A stretch of DNA of 64,000 nucleotides from Neoarius graeffei (GCF_027579695.1 NC_083577.1:55252283-55316282); one strand, 5' to 3'; positions 33,901 through 47,800 are shown, numbered from the stretch's first letter. The notes: a model not told the origin generated them from the letters alone. Made by a program: numbers and translations.

Positions 33901-36900
33901 TTAGCACGGTCGCCTCACAGCAAGAAGGTTCTGGGTTCGAGTTCGGCAGCTCACAAGGGGCCTTTCTGTGTGGAGTTTGCATGTTCTCCCTGTGTCGGCG
34001 TGGGTTTCCTCCGGGTGCTCTAGCAGGCCTTTCAATTACATGAAACCTGCGATGGATAACTTCGTAGGCGCCCAAATTAAAAAGGCGCCCAAATTAAGGT
34101 CAAGCACCCAAAATGTGCTATCAAAAGTAAAAACAAAAAAAAAAAAACCAAACAAATGCTGATTAAATAAACTTGGCTGCATTAAAACCCAATATCTTGG
34201 CGTTCTTCTTTAAAAACACTGAGAATTAGCATGTATTGCTCATAATTGATGCGAAATCCGCACCATTCCCATGTTGTTCCGGGTTCATCGAACTAGCCGT
34301 AAGCTTCGCGCAGAGCACGAATTCTCCAACGGCGATCGGCACCCCATGATTTTGTGGAGGAGCGAGACTTGCGTATCAATGACCAGAGCGGGATTTCCAC
34401 ATTAGGTAAAGCTGCTCCCCCCCTTTCTTTTATATTGTTTTATGGCGGCTGGCAAACAGCTTTTAGGTGCATTACCGCCACCTTCTGGACTGGAGTGTGA
34501 ACCAGAATGTTTATTACCCTATTGTGCTAAATTCTAATAAGTCCTGTATCATTTTTTAAAACCTAAAAATAGCCCTATAATCCCACATTATCTGACCTCA
34601 ACTGCAATATCTCTGATACCTAGTGCCATATGATTTAAATCGGGTAAAAGACTGAATAACCTTTTGTGTCACAGGTCTGCTACAGGTATGTCTCTTTGAT
34701 GGCAACAGTGCATAACTTGCTTTTTCATTCACAGGCTCTCCTCAGGCCCCAACACAACTCTTAAATACTAACTAACTGTGTTCTAATTATTTTTGACATG
34801 TACGTCAAGAGGGATTAATGTTGCAGACATTTTGCAATAAAGGTAAAAATAATTCATAGATTTCTTTATTTATTCATAACTTTGTAGCTAAAAAAGCAGC
34901 AGCAGGTTTAAGCACTGGGAAAACAGCACTTTGCACGTGCAGAAAAGCCCAAATTACCCTGTATCATGACGGGAAAAAGTCCAAATTCAGAAATACAGGG
35001 TGTAGCCCAAATTATGTAATTGAAAGGCCTGTCTAGTTTTCCCCCCCGTAGTTCAAAGACATGCAGTTAGGTTGATGTGTGGCGGCCTTAGGCTGAGGTG
35101 CCCTTGAGCAAGGCATCATCCCCCCACCCCCCCCACCCCCAGCTGTTCCCTGGGTGCTGTTAGCATGGCTGCCCACTGCTCTGGTTAGGTGCGTGTGCTC
35201 ATTGTTTGTGCGTGCGCATGCGTTCTCTGCTTCAGATGGGTTAAATGCAGAGAGGAATTTCACAAGTGTACACATGACGAATAAAGTTCTTCTTCTTTCA
35301 AGTGTTTAACGTGCATTGCCTGGCCGTGCATTGCCTGGCACTTATGGTTGGGTTCCCTGTGGTGGTACATGTTTGTACAGTCAAAGCCATCAAAAATCAG
35401 GTCTTTGCATTGATGTTATGTATGGGGCCCTGCTATGAATAGAAGAGCTCCACTATTATTTGGGACATCTACTGATCTGTCCATGTTATTGGTAGTGTAC
35501 GAGCTCACTGACACATGGCTTTATGTGCAAATGTTAATACTGAAGTAATATTGCTAACATGGTGGTTATATACACTAGTGTGATGAGACTAGCACAATTA
35601 AACTACCCCCGTTTTTTTTTTTGCTGTTAAACTATTTTTGATGTTTCAAAAGTTTTTAATAGAGATGGCTAACAGTTTTGCATTAGTACATGTGTCCCAT
35701 GAAAGTTCAAATAAGTGTGATGGTGAATTCTGTGGTGTGGTTGCCTTGATGGCTACAGCTGATCTCTTCCAGAAAAGCGGTTGATCATTTCCAAGTATAG
35801 CCATAGATGGACAGAGAAGTCCTTTTTTACGCAGTCTGTTCAAGGTGAAATTCTTATACTTTTTATTATGTTCTGTATAAAACGTCCGAACGGGGAACGG
35901 GAGTCTGTGGTGTTCTGCCTCTGAGCTGGAACAATTGGTAGTAACAGCCAGAATCAACGTCTGTGTAAAAGGGACCGGTAGCATGGTGGGACAGAGGTGA
36001 CATTTTTGACTTTGACATTCTGAGACCAGCATGAATTCAAATGTCGACGGCATCCGTGGTTCGTGTGCCTTTCTGCCCTGAATCGCTTCCTACTTCACTT
36101 TCTCCTTCAAAATAATTCTGATCACACAAACATGGTGCTTGCACAAGTCTCTGCACTAGTCTCTTTCTCATTACCGTTCATTCTGATTCTCTCTTTAATA
36201 AATAAATAAACGGGCTCAAAAACGAGACACCCTCAGTGGCATTGTGGTGTAGTGGTTGGCACTGTTGCCTCATAGCAGAAAGGTTCTGGGTTTGAATCCC
36301 AGGGCTGACCAGGGCCTTTCTGTGTGGAGTTTGCATGTTCTCCCCATGTCTGCATGGGGTTCCTTTGGGTGCTCCAGTTTACCCCACAGCCCAAAGACGT
36401 GCAGATTAGGTAAAAATACCCAGCCACTGGGTTTGCACAAGCCAGTGCATACTTGGTGCCCGTTTCAAGTCCGGAAAGATTGGGGAGGGTTGTGTCAGGA
36501 GGGGCATCTGGTGGTGGTGTTAAAAATCTATGCCAAAGGGGTTGAAAATCAGTTGGGGCTTTACCCTGTATTCTTCCCCTGTCAAGGTGTGATGTATGCG
36601 ACCAAATAAATAAAATTCTGAAAAATCTGCTTGGCTTGTGCTCTAAAGGGGGCAAACATGTTACATTGAGACTGTTACTTCCCTTAAACATGAATAAATT
36701 TAACACACATGATTACATGTTACATATGATGCTCGTTAACTTTGTGCTTGAAGAGTCAGGACATTCGGTTCGCCTGCTGTTATTTTTAAGCAACACTAGT
36801 ACAATCAGGGTCTTCATATTTGACATGTAGGTGCGTTACCTGAGACGCCAATGCTCCATTGTAACACATCACGCCTCTGGTTGCAGAACACTAGTTTGCA

Positions 36901-39020
36901 ATGTAAAAACACACAGGCGCAGCTTCATTTTACTGTAAATGACTAAAGCCGGAATACTGAGGTACCTTTACGCCAGTATTATGGAATGTCTGTGTAGAAA
37001 GGCCTATAGAGATCTTGCAGTCACGTGACCGGAATGTAAACAGCCGCCATCTTGTCGGTCAACAACACAGCTGAATATTGCTGCGCTCGTATACAAAATG
37101 GATCAATTTCAACCGACGGACTACACGGCTCATTTTTCTAATGAACAGATAACTAGATATATGTCTAAAATAAACGACCTACAGATTAGTGACCCTTATG
37201 GCTTACCGGACGTAGTTTTCACGACCGGGTCAGTGGATATTGAACTGCCAGAGGTGGAATACCCAGACATGTATAATTACCTCATTAACTTTCCCTCGCT
37301 GTTCAGTGGTGAAGCACTGCGTGCTTATAAATCTCTGGACAGTTATCTTTACAGAAATTCAGGATTTGTCAGCCGCCCTCAGATGTGGCATCTTGTAAAC
37401 AAGAAAATAACAATCCTCATTGGATGGGTAAGTCACTTAAGTATTGAGTACTAGTACTGACACTAGATATATCAGTAGTATCTAGTATATCACTGACCAG
37501 CCAATTATAGAATAAGGTAATTCCAGCTGTAATTCCAAATCGTCCGTCTTGTTTACCATGGATCTGGCGTTGGAGAGGTAGAGGCAGCAGTGGAGATTTG
37601 AGTGGCTGTTTTCTCAGCTTAGTCAACAGGCCGGCTCTGCCTGCAGCCTCGCTTTTGCTTCCTCTCCCGATCGACGCCGCCTCCTTCGCCTGCCAGACCC
37701 GATAACAATCCACGGAGACCCCGCTGGTCTCGCTATCTCGTCCGGAATGTTGTGCATGCGATGGAAATCGCTACAAACCGTCATTTTCTGCTGGAAACCA
37801 ATGTCCAGTAAGTCCATACGGTTGTAGTGGATATTGAAGTCCGGTACAGACGAACAACACGCAAAAATACACACAAAAAAACATAAAAAACCGTGCACAG
37901 GTAGGGAGAGCTTGTAGTCGCAGCCGTTGTAGTAGAATTGTATATAGTAGGGTTTTCCAGAAGAAAAGGTAGAAGCAGAAGTAGAACCAGAAGTAGAAGC
38001 AGAAGGCGGAAATATGGCGTTTGACCGATAAGATGGCGTCTGTTACAATCTGGATCGGCTGTGACGTCACATGCAAGATCTCTATAGGCTGACGGTGTAT
38101 TGTGTTTTGCTGTAGGTGCTAGAACAAACACCTTCATACAAGCTGTGAGGTTTCGTCATTGCATCGTAATTAGGGATGGCGAAAACTAAAAAATCTTGAC
38201 CAACCACCGAGCCTCATTAGCCGGTTAAAGTCGGTTAACCTAGGAGTTTAAATAGGGATGCAAATGGTGCGCCTTTTGGCGGATGCCGCCTTTTTCACGG
38301 CTGAATCGTGCAGATCCGATTTTTTTTTTTTTTTTTGGGGGGGGGCGTTAGTGTCTAAATAATTTCATCAGAGTAAATTCTGTATTAAAATTACTAAATA
38401 AGCAAATGCCGTTACAGTCCATGAAACACAGGAAGTATGAGAAGAAAACAGTAAATCAGAAAGCTGCGCACGTTTTCGCGGAAGCTGTGCAAACGTGCGC
38501 AGCTTTCTGATTTACTGTTTTCTTCTCATACTTCCTATGTTTCATGGACTGTAACGGCATTTGCTTATTTAGTAATTTTAATATAGAATTTACTCTGATG
38601 AAATTATTCAGACACTCCAACGCCCCCGCCCCCCAAAAAAAAAAATTGGATCTGCACGATTCAGCCGTGAAAAAGTTGGCATCTGCGCCTTTTAGTTTGT
38701 GTGGAGAGATATGATCTGCAATAACATGCATTGCTGGCTGCAGACCGAAACATACTTTCAGAATGCACTGGCCAAGGCAGGACTAAACTCAATGTGCCTT
38801 CTAATAATAATTAAAAAAAAAACAGAATAGTAATTTGTAAGCTAAAAAGCCTGTGTCGACACTTTTCGCCGAGTGGGGCGGGAGGGCGGGACATGACTGA
38901 ATGGGTGTTTCTGATTTGTCAGCTGTCGTCCTTACACCACATGGTATGCCCCAAGCGTTTACAACACAGAATTCCAGGTTCTCCACTCCAAAATTGGCAG
39001 CTTCAAAACGACTGATATTT

Positions 39021-39051
<31 letters not shown>

Positions 39052-42000
39052 ACCGACAACCAAAAAAAATTAACCGGTTGACGTTGATTCGGTCAACCAT
39101 CGGTCAAACGGTCATCGGTTAACATCCCTAATCGTAATGTATCCAGACTTCACTGGCCTCTCCATTGGTGTGCCTCTTTACGAACATGTTGTTTTTAGTA
39201 TTGTCAGACACTTATTATTATGAACATATAACCAGAAATCTTATCCCACAGAAAGAACAAATGGATGATTTGAGATCTTGGTTTATGTTTTACATTAAAA
39301 ATTGAGTATTGAAAATTAAAGGAAATGAATATGTAACACTGACTTGTGTGGTTTTAAACGAACACTTAATACTATAAACATTTTTGAATAGGGTGTCAGT
39401 GTGAAATTTCAAACCTGTAGTACTGCAAGTCATTATTATTTAAGCTAATTTTACCTGCAAGAGCCATTATAGTTAAGATGAGAAGTGTAACCCTACATTT
39501 ATTGGCTATAACTATCAACTGTATAGACCCCTTCGCATGTTTGTAAACAAACCGACCGTTGCCAGGATGCGCGTGCAGCCTGGACTCAAACAATGGCGCT
39601 GCCCATAGACCGGCATTATGAGCTGTCAGATTATGCCAAACAATTGTCGTTACAAGATCGAGAATGCTACATAAATAAGTTAACTCTGTGGACATCGCCT
39701 ACCGGATCCGTATTTAATTAAAGAGTGGACGGACGATGTTAGTAAGTTCCCTGGTATACAATGGCCAGATATATACTCGTACCTTATTGACAAGACTTCA
39801 GTGTACACCCATGAAAAACTTCGTGCCTACAAGTCTTTAGACGCATATGATTGTTATGTGCGGGCATGTACAACTTGATTAACAATGGGACATTCATATT
39901 TTGTTTTAATCAAATTATGCCAGTGATGTGATGGCAATGTGGCTTTAGCTACAACAGCAAATACCAACACTAAACAGCAATTTGCAGGAGGTAATGGCAT
40001 GAAAGGAATGATAGTGTAAAGAGTGCAGCTAAGAGAAATCAGAGCTGCGTAAAAAGCGAGAGGCAGAGAGCAGAAATGAAACTGAACGGGGCGGGAGCTA
40101 GGTTGGAGCAGTCAACGTAAGTTGGCATTTAGAGTGAGGGCACACAATTTTACCTTTCCATCCTTGCTTTAAAATTGTGATTTTCGGCATACACAAATAA
40201 TGATGGCACAAAATCTGGACTGCTTGAGTCAAGCGAGACCTCTCCTACAAACAAAACTGCATGCAAAGCTAAGTTAACATGCTAACAATATTCATTACAT
40301 TGTGTAACTATGACCCAGCTAATCAGACAAACGTTACCAAAGTATTTTGCTACATCAATAAACGAAGACTAGAAAGAATAAAAAAGAAAGATTTAATAAA
40401 TAGCCTGATCTTACCTGTGATGAAGTGGGTGCTGCAAACCCTCACATTTTTGATAGTGCTTTCATCCCAGTCTACACGTTTGATGGCTTGTAGTCATAGA
40501 CGTCGGCGATTTTTATTTATTATTTATTTATTTTTTTGGAATGGGTGAGATCCTGCTGGAATTCTGTACATTTTAACCCCATCACTGCTACGATTCTGAC
40601 ACCCGACAACACAACAACTAGGCATCGCTGAGTCTTTTTTGAGTCCAGGCTGCGCGCGCAATTTCCTCTTGCGTATGAATGACGTTTACTGCGAAGGGGT
40701 CTATAAAAAGACAGCACGTCATCTCTCTCTTTTTTGATTTATTTTTAAATAAAGTGAAGCCACCACAGGTCTAGTGCCCCTGCTGCTGCTGGTGATCTCT
40801 TTGTCTGTCTGTTATGGAAATGATGGAGGTTACCCAGGTTGTCGATGTCCACCCACTGACTGGCAGCGGTTTCTAAATCTTCACCGTTCAGTTCATTTAT
40901 GTGTTGCAAATTGCAGAGGTCATTTATATTGTGCCATGGAGGAGGCGGGGGTTATAAAAAATAAAAAAAAAAACGCTGCAGCTGCCCTTGAGCTCGATGT
41001 CAAGTTTGGCAGTATCAGCAGTCATTTTGTCTTTTGGTGATCAAAGGATCGATATATTCTCGATAATTAATTATTAGTGATGGACACCTAAGTGAGGCTA
41101 GTTAAACCTTTTTTTTTTTATATGGCGTTAACACGTACTGTTAACTTGACTGCCAACTTGATTACTTTCTGTTCATCTTTGCTGGCAAGAGACGCGTAGG
41201 GCTCAGTGATGGGGTGTGGGGGTTTTATTTATTTTTAAAGTCTCCTGACACATCACTTAAAGCTCCTGGCAATGGTTTTATGCACATTTGAAACTTTTAT
41301 ATGTTAAAAAAAAAACTCTCTAATTTTCTTCTGGTCCCAAGAAGCATTGTTAATAAGTAATAATTAAAATAAGTTAATGCGGATCGGCGGCATGGTGGTG
41401 TAGTGGTTAGCGCTGTCGCCTCACAGCAAGAAGGTCTGGGTTCGAGCCCCGTGGCCGGCGAGGGCCTTTCTGTGTGGAGTTTGCATGTTCTCCCCGTGTC
41501 CGCGTGGGTTTCCTCCGGGTGCTCCGGTTTCCCCCACAGTCCAAAGACATGCAGGTTAGGTTAACTGGTGGCTCTAAATTGACCGTAGGTGTGAGTGTGA
41601 ATGGTTGTCTGTGTCTATGTGTCAGCCCTGTGATGACCTGGTGACTTGTCCAGGGTGTACCCCGCCTTTTGCCCATAGTCAGCTGGGATAGGCTCCAGCT
41701 TGCCTGCGACCCTGTAGAAGGATAAAGCGGCTACAGATAATGAGATGAGATAATGCGGATCGTGGCGAATTTCTGTTCGGCTATTTTCGTAACCACTCGG
41801 CGCGTGACGTCATTTAAGCCAAACAAACCGCTTGAGTTGAGTCCACTTCCGTTTACTTAGATTGCCGTTCGGCTTGAGTGCAGACGTGCGTTCGGGAATT
41901 TCCAAAGAAAAACCATGCCTTATTGTTGTGCAGTGAACTGTAACGACGGGACCGGTTCAGGAAGAAGTTTCTACCTTTTTCTGAGAGAGAAGAGGCGGAG

Positions 42001-43630
42001 AGAGTGGATTGCCTTTTTCCGGAAGAGGGGGAGCGAGTGGATTGGCTTTTTCCGGAAGAGGAGAAGAGGGGGAGCGAGTGGGTTGGCTTTTTCCAAAAGA
42101 GGAGATGATGCGGAGAGAGTGGATTGTGCGCATTAAACAAAATCAAGCAGTCAAAGAAGAAACGGACCAGCAACGCTCAAGCAAAAAGGAGAAGATTGGA
42201 GGTAAACCTTTTTACTTTTGCTTGCAATTGACAAGTCAAGAATCCTGAGGGATCCTGTACATTCATTGTGGAAATGAGACAAAGGGATATTTCCTCGCTC
42301 AGAGTCAGCTATAAATAGTATAATGCCGCGGATGGCAGGCTAATGTGGCCTACCGGCGCACTGTCCAATAATCGTTACCTATATCCACTAGGGAGGGCGG
42401 TTTAAATACTCTTCAAAAGGGCTCTTATTTAGTATTATGAAGAAAGTAGGAATTTATCATAATTACCAGGATAAATCGTTTGGGCGCGAGTCTTGTTGAG
42501 GTCCGGGGTCACCGCGATCAGAGTCGGCTGAGTCACTGTCCGATTCCGAGGCTGCACGGTCAAACCAGTGAGCCACATTCACCGATTGCTTCGCAACGGC
42601 CATAGGTTCATACATGTATGGTTTCACCTCTCGATATTTAATTTGGAGAGTTCCTACTTCAAAATCGCTATCACTTTCAGACATTTTAGACAACCTCTCA
42701 CGACCAAAGTCTGTGCACGTGTGCTCGGTTCACAGGTAAACGCAGAGCTGCTCCCAGTCTGTTTGGCTTAAATGACGTCATAACGACGGTCCCCTGGTGG
42801 TGAAAGTGCGCATAAGTGAGATGTAAACAAACCTTTGGAAATTGGGCAAAACAGTATATTTTAACTGTTTTATTCAATTTTAGGGTGCAAATTAGACACT
42901 AGGAAGATTGAATTGGCTTTTTGGGTCGTTCTTCTAGACAATAAAGTTGATATTCTTTGTTTCACCTCCGACTGTTGCTTATGACCTTTAAAGGCAGGGG
43001 ACATGAACTTGGTTCATTATATGCGAAAGTTTGTCTCGAGATTTGTTTTTACCAACAGCCAGGAGCTGGGCTTTTTTTTTTTTTTTTAAATAGTGCATCA
43101 ACTTTTAAAAATGACCCACCTCGTTGTCACGGGCAAGAGTAGCTCTTAAACCAGTCTCAAGCAGTCGAGAAACACAACTCTGATCACAAAAGCTGCAACT
43201 ACTAGTCATACTACTAGACTTCACTACTACTACTCAAGCTTAACTACCAGTCACCTGTCTGAGTACAGAGCGAGGTGCATCACTAATCAGAGTTTCATGT
43301 GCATGACAACATGTTAAGAACATTCGCTAAAAACTCTCCAGTCCTCCTGTGTAAAGTAATTCCTTGTGTTTTATGCTTTTGAAGTGTCAGTGAATCTTGT
43401 TAAATTCTATGCAATGTGCTTCAGTTTTCTAAAAAAATTTTTTATAGACTTGGAAAAATTTGGGGAACTTTCAGTCAAATGTAACATGTATAGTGGAACG
43501 AGGCATTTTGCTCATGATGCCAATTTTAAACCTTTCTCGACTTGAAATGGTTATCTAACTGATTGCGAATTACAAAAAGGCATTTTGAGTCAGTACCATT
43601 TTTCTCGTGTTGAAAGTTCCTTTTTATATA

Positions 43631-43670
<40 letters not shown>

Positions 43671-43672
43671 TA

Positions 43673-43767
<95 letters not shown>

Positions 43768-44757
43768 GGTTGTAACGATATGCGTATCGAAATCGCGATA
43801 CGCAGAGCCACGATCCGTATCGCGATACAAGAAGGCAGAATCGCGGTACACCCTTTCAAACTTCTCCTCAGCCCAAAAACAGAGGCGCTTCCAAACTTCA
43901 ATTTATGAATACTTTACTTTTTATTTAAAGTACATTTTAAACTTACTTAAATTACTTTTATTTTTTTATATCTATTAGTAAGTCGTTTTTTCGCCGACCT
44001 GCGACAGTCTTCTGCGAGTCACGCAACGTCCACACTCGCCACTGGCAGAGCATTCATTTCTTTTAAGCGGTCGCCATTCTGGTTGCGACGCGGGGAGCGA
44101 ATCTGTAAACAAGCAGCTCATTGGCTGGCTAGGTGTGCCACAAGCCAATCACAATCACTTGACCGGAAAGGCATGCAGTGTTGCCAGATTGGGCAGGTTT
44201 AGGTGCTTTTTGGCTGGTTTTGAACATATTTTGGGGTGGAAAACGTTAGCAATATCTGGCACCACTGAAGGCATGTCTGCTTGGGCGGAAGCCTTCTGCG
44301 GCAGTTACATTTTGACACGCGAGCAATGTTTCACCATAAAAATTCCGTAATTTCCATCTGTTTTCCGCGATCACAGAAAATCATTGGCCCTATGAGAGTG
44401 AGACAGTGAGAGAGCCACCCCCCCAAAAAAAAATCTTAACGGATTTACACGATTTGGAAAAATGACTTTTTCAGAACCGAAAAAAACAGAGCTTCCGGCT
44501 CAGCAGTATTATTTTGAGAAATAAAACAATCTTTGGATATACATTTGTTCATTTTTGCATACATATTACTCATTCTCTGCAGTGGTCTGAATTATTTGTT
44601 ATTAAATAGTTAATGTAAGTAAGTAAATGTTAATAAGTCAAATTTACTACTTTAAAAAAACATTTTTAAAAAAATCGTGGGCGTATCGAATCGTGGGTCA
44701 AAAATCGCGATTCGAATCGTGAATTGGGTGTATCATTACAGCCCTAATACACACACA

Positions 44758-44819
<62 letters not shown>

Positions 44820-47800
44820 GAAAAAAATTAAAGCCCTGAATTCTGGTATGATACACAGACAATTGAACACCAAAGGCGCAAAGCAAAACTAGGGGGGTCC
44901 GGGGGCATGGGCCCCCCCCAGAAAATTTTTTGAAAATAGATGCGCTTGGGTGCATTTACAGGGTCTCTGAGAGGTTTTAGATACATGATTATAGGATAGA
45001 TTTTACCAATGTTTCAATGATTTCTGACCTAAGGCCAAACAAAATGTGTTTCCGGTTACCTGACCGACCCTGTAAAAACAATATATATATTTATGACCAC
45101 GATAAACTATTTCTCGCGCCCGACCCTACCTGCTTGGCAGCCACCTGGCGAGTCAAATGAGAACCGCTAGGGCGTGTCATATAAACCACTCAGTGTTTGC
45201 CGAAAGACACGAGGCCCATCAGGAGTAAATTGGCAACCAACATGTACAGGCCAATTTATGCTGACAACGCAGTCCTCGCAGATGGCGTCTGCGTAGCCCC
45301 CCCCTTCGCAGACACTCTGCGCGCACCTCCCAAAAATTGTGACCAGTGCAGAAGCCTCGCAGACAAGAGGGCTCTGATTGGTCCACTCTACATCCGCTTC
45401 CCTACTTTCCCGGTTTGGTTTGTTTTCACGACCGCCATTTTTAAAACACGAGCGAAGATGGAGCAGCACGAAGAGCGGTTGATCAAGGAAGTGAGGAAGT
45501 ACGTACATCTATACGACTCCAGTTCTAGTCATTATAAGTAACCGGAGGATAAACACTCCACTAACCACACCCACCAACTACTCCTAGCGATTTCGCGACT
45601 TCGCGCCCCCTTGCGTTGTGGCGGTGAATAACATCGCACACGCCTATTACTCCCCACTCAACGATAAATTACAACTGTCTGTGAAAAGCTATCTGCGAAA
45701 GCCTTGTCGCAAGAGCATGCAGAGGCCTTACCTCCCTCTACCCCAGCCCTTTCAAACCAGCACAGGCACGGCCTGGTAGGACGGTGCCTCGGCCAGTCAT
45801 TCGCCACCATGCAAGCGCTGCTCAGCGACTTAAGTTTTGATTTGATCCATGGCTCCAGCCCACCTTTAAACGTTTATAACTCGGACACCGAAGGCCACAG
45901 CAAAGCCGAATTTCATAGGCATTTCTAGACAGGGGTCACTGTTAGATGCAATCAAATACATAGCTGAACAATGCTGAGTATTTTTGCTAGTGTTACAATG
46001 ATGATTATCTTAGATTTTTAAGTAGAAAAACTGGCCACCCTTGTGTTCATGCCTCGAAGGGTCCGATGTAAATGACTGCTTGCACATGCGCAGTATATTT
46101 CATCGATTCTTCCGGGTGCCTATAAAATGGAAGTTCGCCTCGGAACAAAAAGCGACACAGTGGACAGAAATGTTTGCTTGTCAATCAGCCTATTGCAATG
46201 CAAAAGATATTCACAACAATTAAAAATATTTCCAAATGAAGAACTATAGAGTAACTACAACATTGTTTCCTACAACAAATCACACAGTTCTGACGTTCTG
46301 GGATCAGTTGCAAACGTTTTAACGAGTATTTTGCAAAAAAAAGTTTTCAAAGGAAACATCACTTTTTCCTACCTACCCTAGAAAATTTGTCGTAAACTTT
46401 TGGGATAAACAAATTTTTTTCCCTGTCTACCTACCGTATTTTGAAAACCCAGGAAGCACATATTATTTTGTTTGGCCTAAATAGTATTAATGTATACACA
46501 TTTGAAATGTCACCTTAAAGTTTAACATGCAAGTTAAACTGTTTTGTTATAGAGTACTTGGGTATATGATAGATTGAAAATCTACGGGATCCCTTAATTA
46601 TCTATGATCGAGTAGTGTTGTAACAAAAATGTGCATGAAAATATGAACAGTGGTTTGCTGCAACTTGTCCAATCCAGTGAAGAGAATCGATCATCGTCCC
46701 TGTTGATCACAAAGGGATCTGAACCTAAGAACTGCCACCTTAAAATAAGTTGCTGTATTACTATAACTGTAATGATTTAGAATGTTTCTGATGCAATTAC
46801 CATAATGTATGTATAACTAAGATGCACTGAAAAGAAAAATAAGGCAACTGCATATTATAAAGTTTAAATTTTGGCACTTTATTAAATGGACTAGATTAAG
46901 ATTAAAACACATTTAAAGGAAAAGAAAACTTAATTCATACATTTAAGTTTGCAGAAAGATTATGTACTTATTAACAAATTCTCTTCATGAAGTGTCAAAT
47001 GTAGCATAATTGCGAATAATAATGATAAGCATATTTGGCAGTGTGATGTCACTGTGAGCCTTTAACAAAAGAATAATCTGGAGCCGCCTTTGTTAAATGG
47101 ATCCCAGTGACAACACGCTGCCAAAAATGCTTGATTTATTTGAAATTATGCTATATTTGACACATTTGGACAACTTCACTTTGTGAGAGTGTTTTATAAG
47201 TACATAATCTTTCTGCAAACCCAAACTAATGAATTAAGTTTTCTACTCCTTTAAAGCCGATTTAATTCTCTTTGGGTTTTGCTTGGCCCAATGTTGGGCA
47301 ACCCTCTCATAGTCCATCTCGCTGTCATCCATGCTGATGTGGATCAAATTGTCCAGCGAGTGCTTTTTGAGCCAGTCGCCGTGATCAAAATTGACCACGT
47401 TTTCGTTGTCGTGACAGTTGTCTGGTTTTGTTCGCCATCACTCGTGGGTTTGTTGACATTTAGTCAACCAATCTTTGATTGAAGCCATAATGATAATAGA
47501 CTAGGTCAAATTTTTATGATTAAAATCAGTCGGCTTTGTCTGTCCAATGGAGGGCAACATTGGTAGCCGATGAGATTGCTTATAATGAATCGGAAACTTC
47601 TGGGATGTCTGACGTTTTCTTTCTATATTTTTATTGGATGGTTTGAACATGTGATCTTGACGTAGCCAACAGATTAATTTGTTTACATCATACCACGCGG
47701 ACACATTACTTTGACAGAATCAACACAAACATTGGGAAAAAACACTGTAACACAAATATCAGTCAGTATGTAAATGGATCTGTTATTTGCTCTCCTATGT

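Larger units (their letters stand above)
37007..38084 (+). mobile_element. ISL2EU-like TIR element with an open first exon and a LINE fragment
   Basis: Ends TAGAGATCTTGCA and the inverted TGCAAGATCTCTA with TA on each side. Subterminal GTCACGTGAC and CGCCATCTTGTCGGTCAA have inverted partners near 38030-38065. Contains an intact first exon at 37098 and, in opposite orientation, part of a LINE (37440-37960). Confidence 0.78.
39524..40703. mobile_element. ISL2EU-like element with converging first exons of two genes
   Basis: Ends TAGACCCCTTCGCA and the inverted GCGAAGGGGTCTA with TA at 39522-39523 and 40704-40705. A YqaJ-type first exon starts 70 bp from the left end; a THAP-domain first exon starts 78 bp from the right end on the opposite strand. 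The middle of both genes is deleted. Confidence 0.82.
41762..42800. mobile_element. two-gene DNA transposon remnant (THAP and P2X7-like first exons)
   Basis: Inverted TGACGTCATTTAAGCCAAAC lies at about 41806 and, reversed, at 42760, marking subterminal repeats. A THAP exon runs inward from the left and a second acidic exon inward from the right. The exact ends are not resolved. Confidence 0.6.

Noticed and set aside
33881-33960. tRNA genes at SINE heads
   Set aside because: Only diverged A/B-box-like SINE heads, no cloverleaf of a working tRNA.
43585-43978. Frames made of Thr-His or Cys-Val repeats
   Set aside because: Translations of (AC)n/(GT)n microsatellites.
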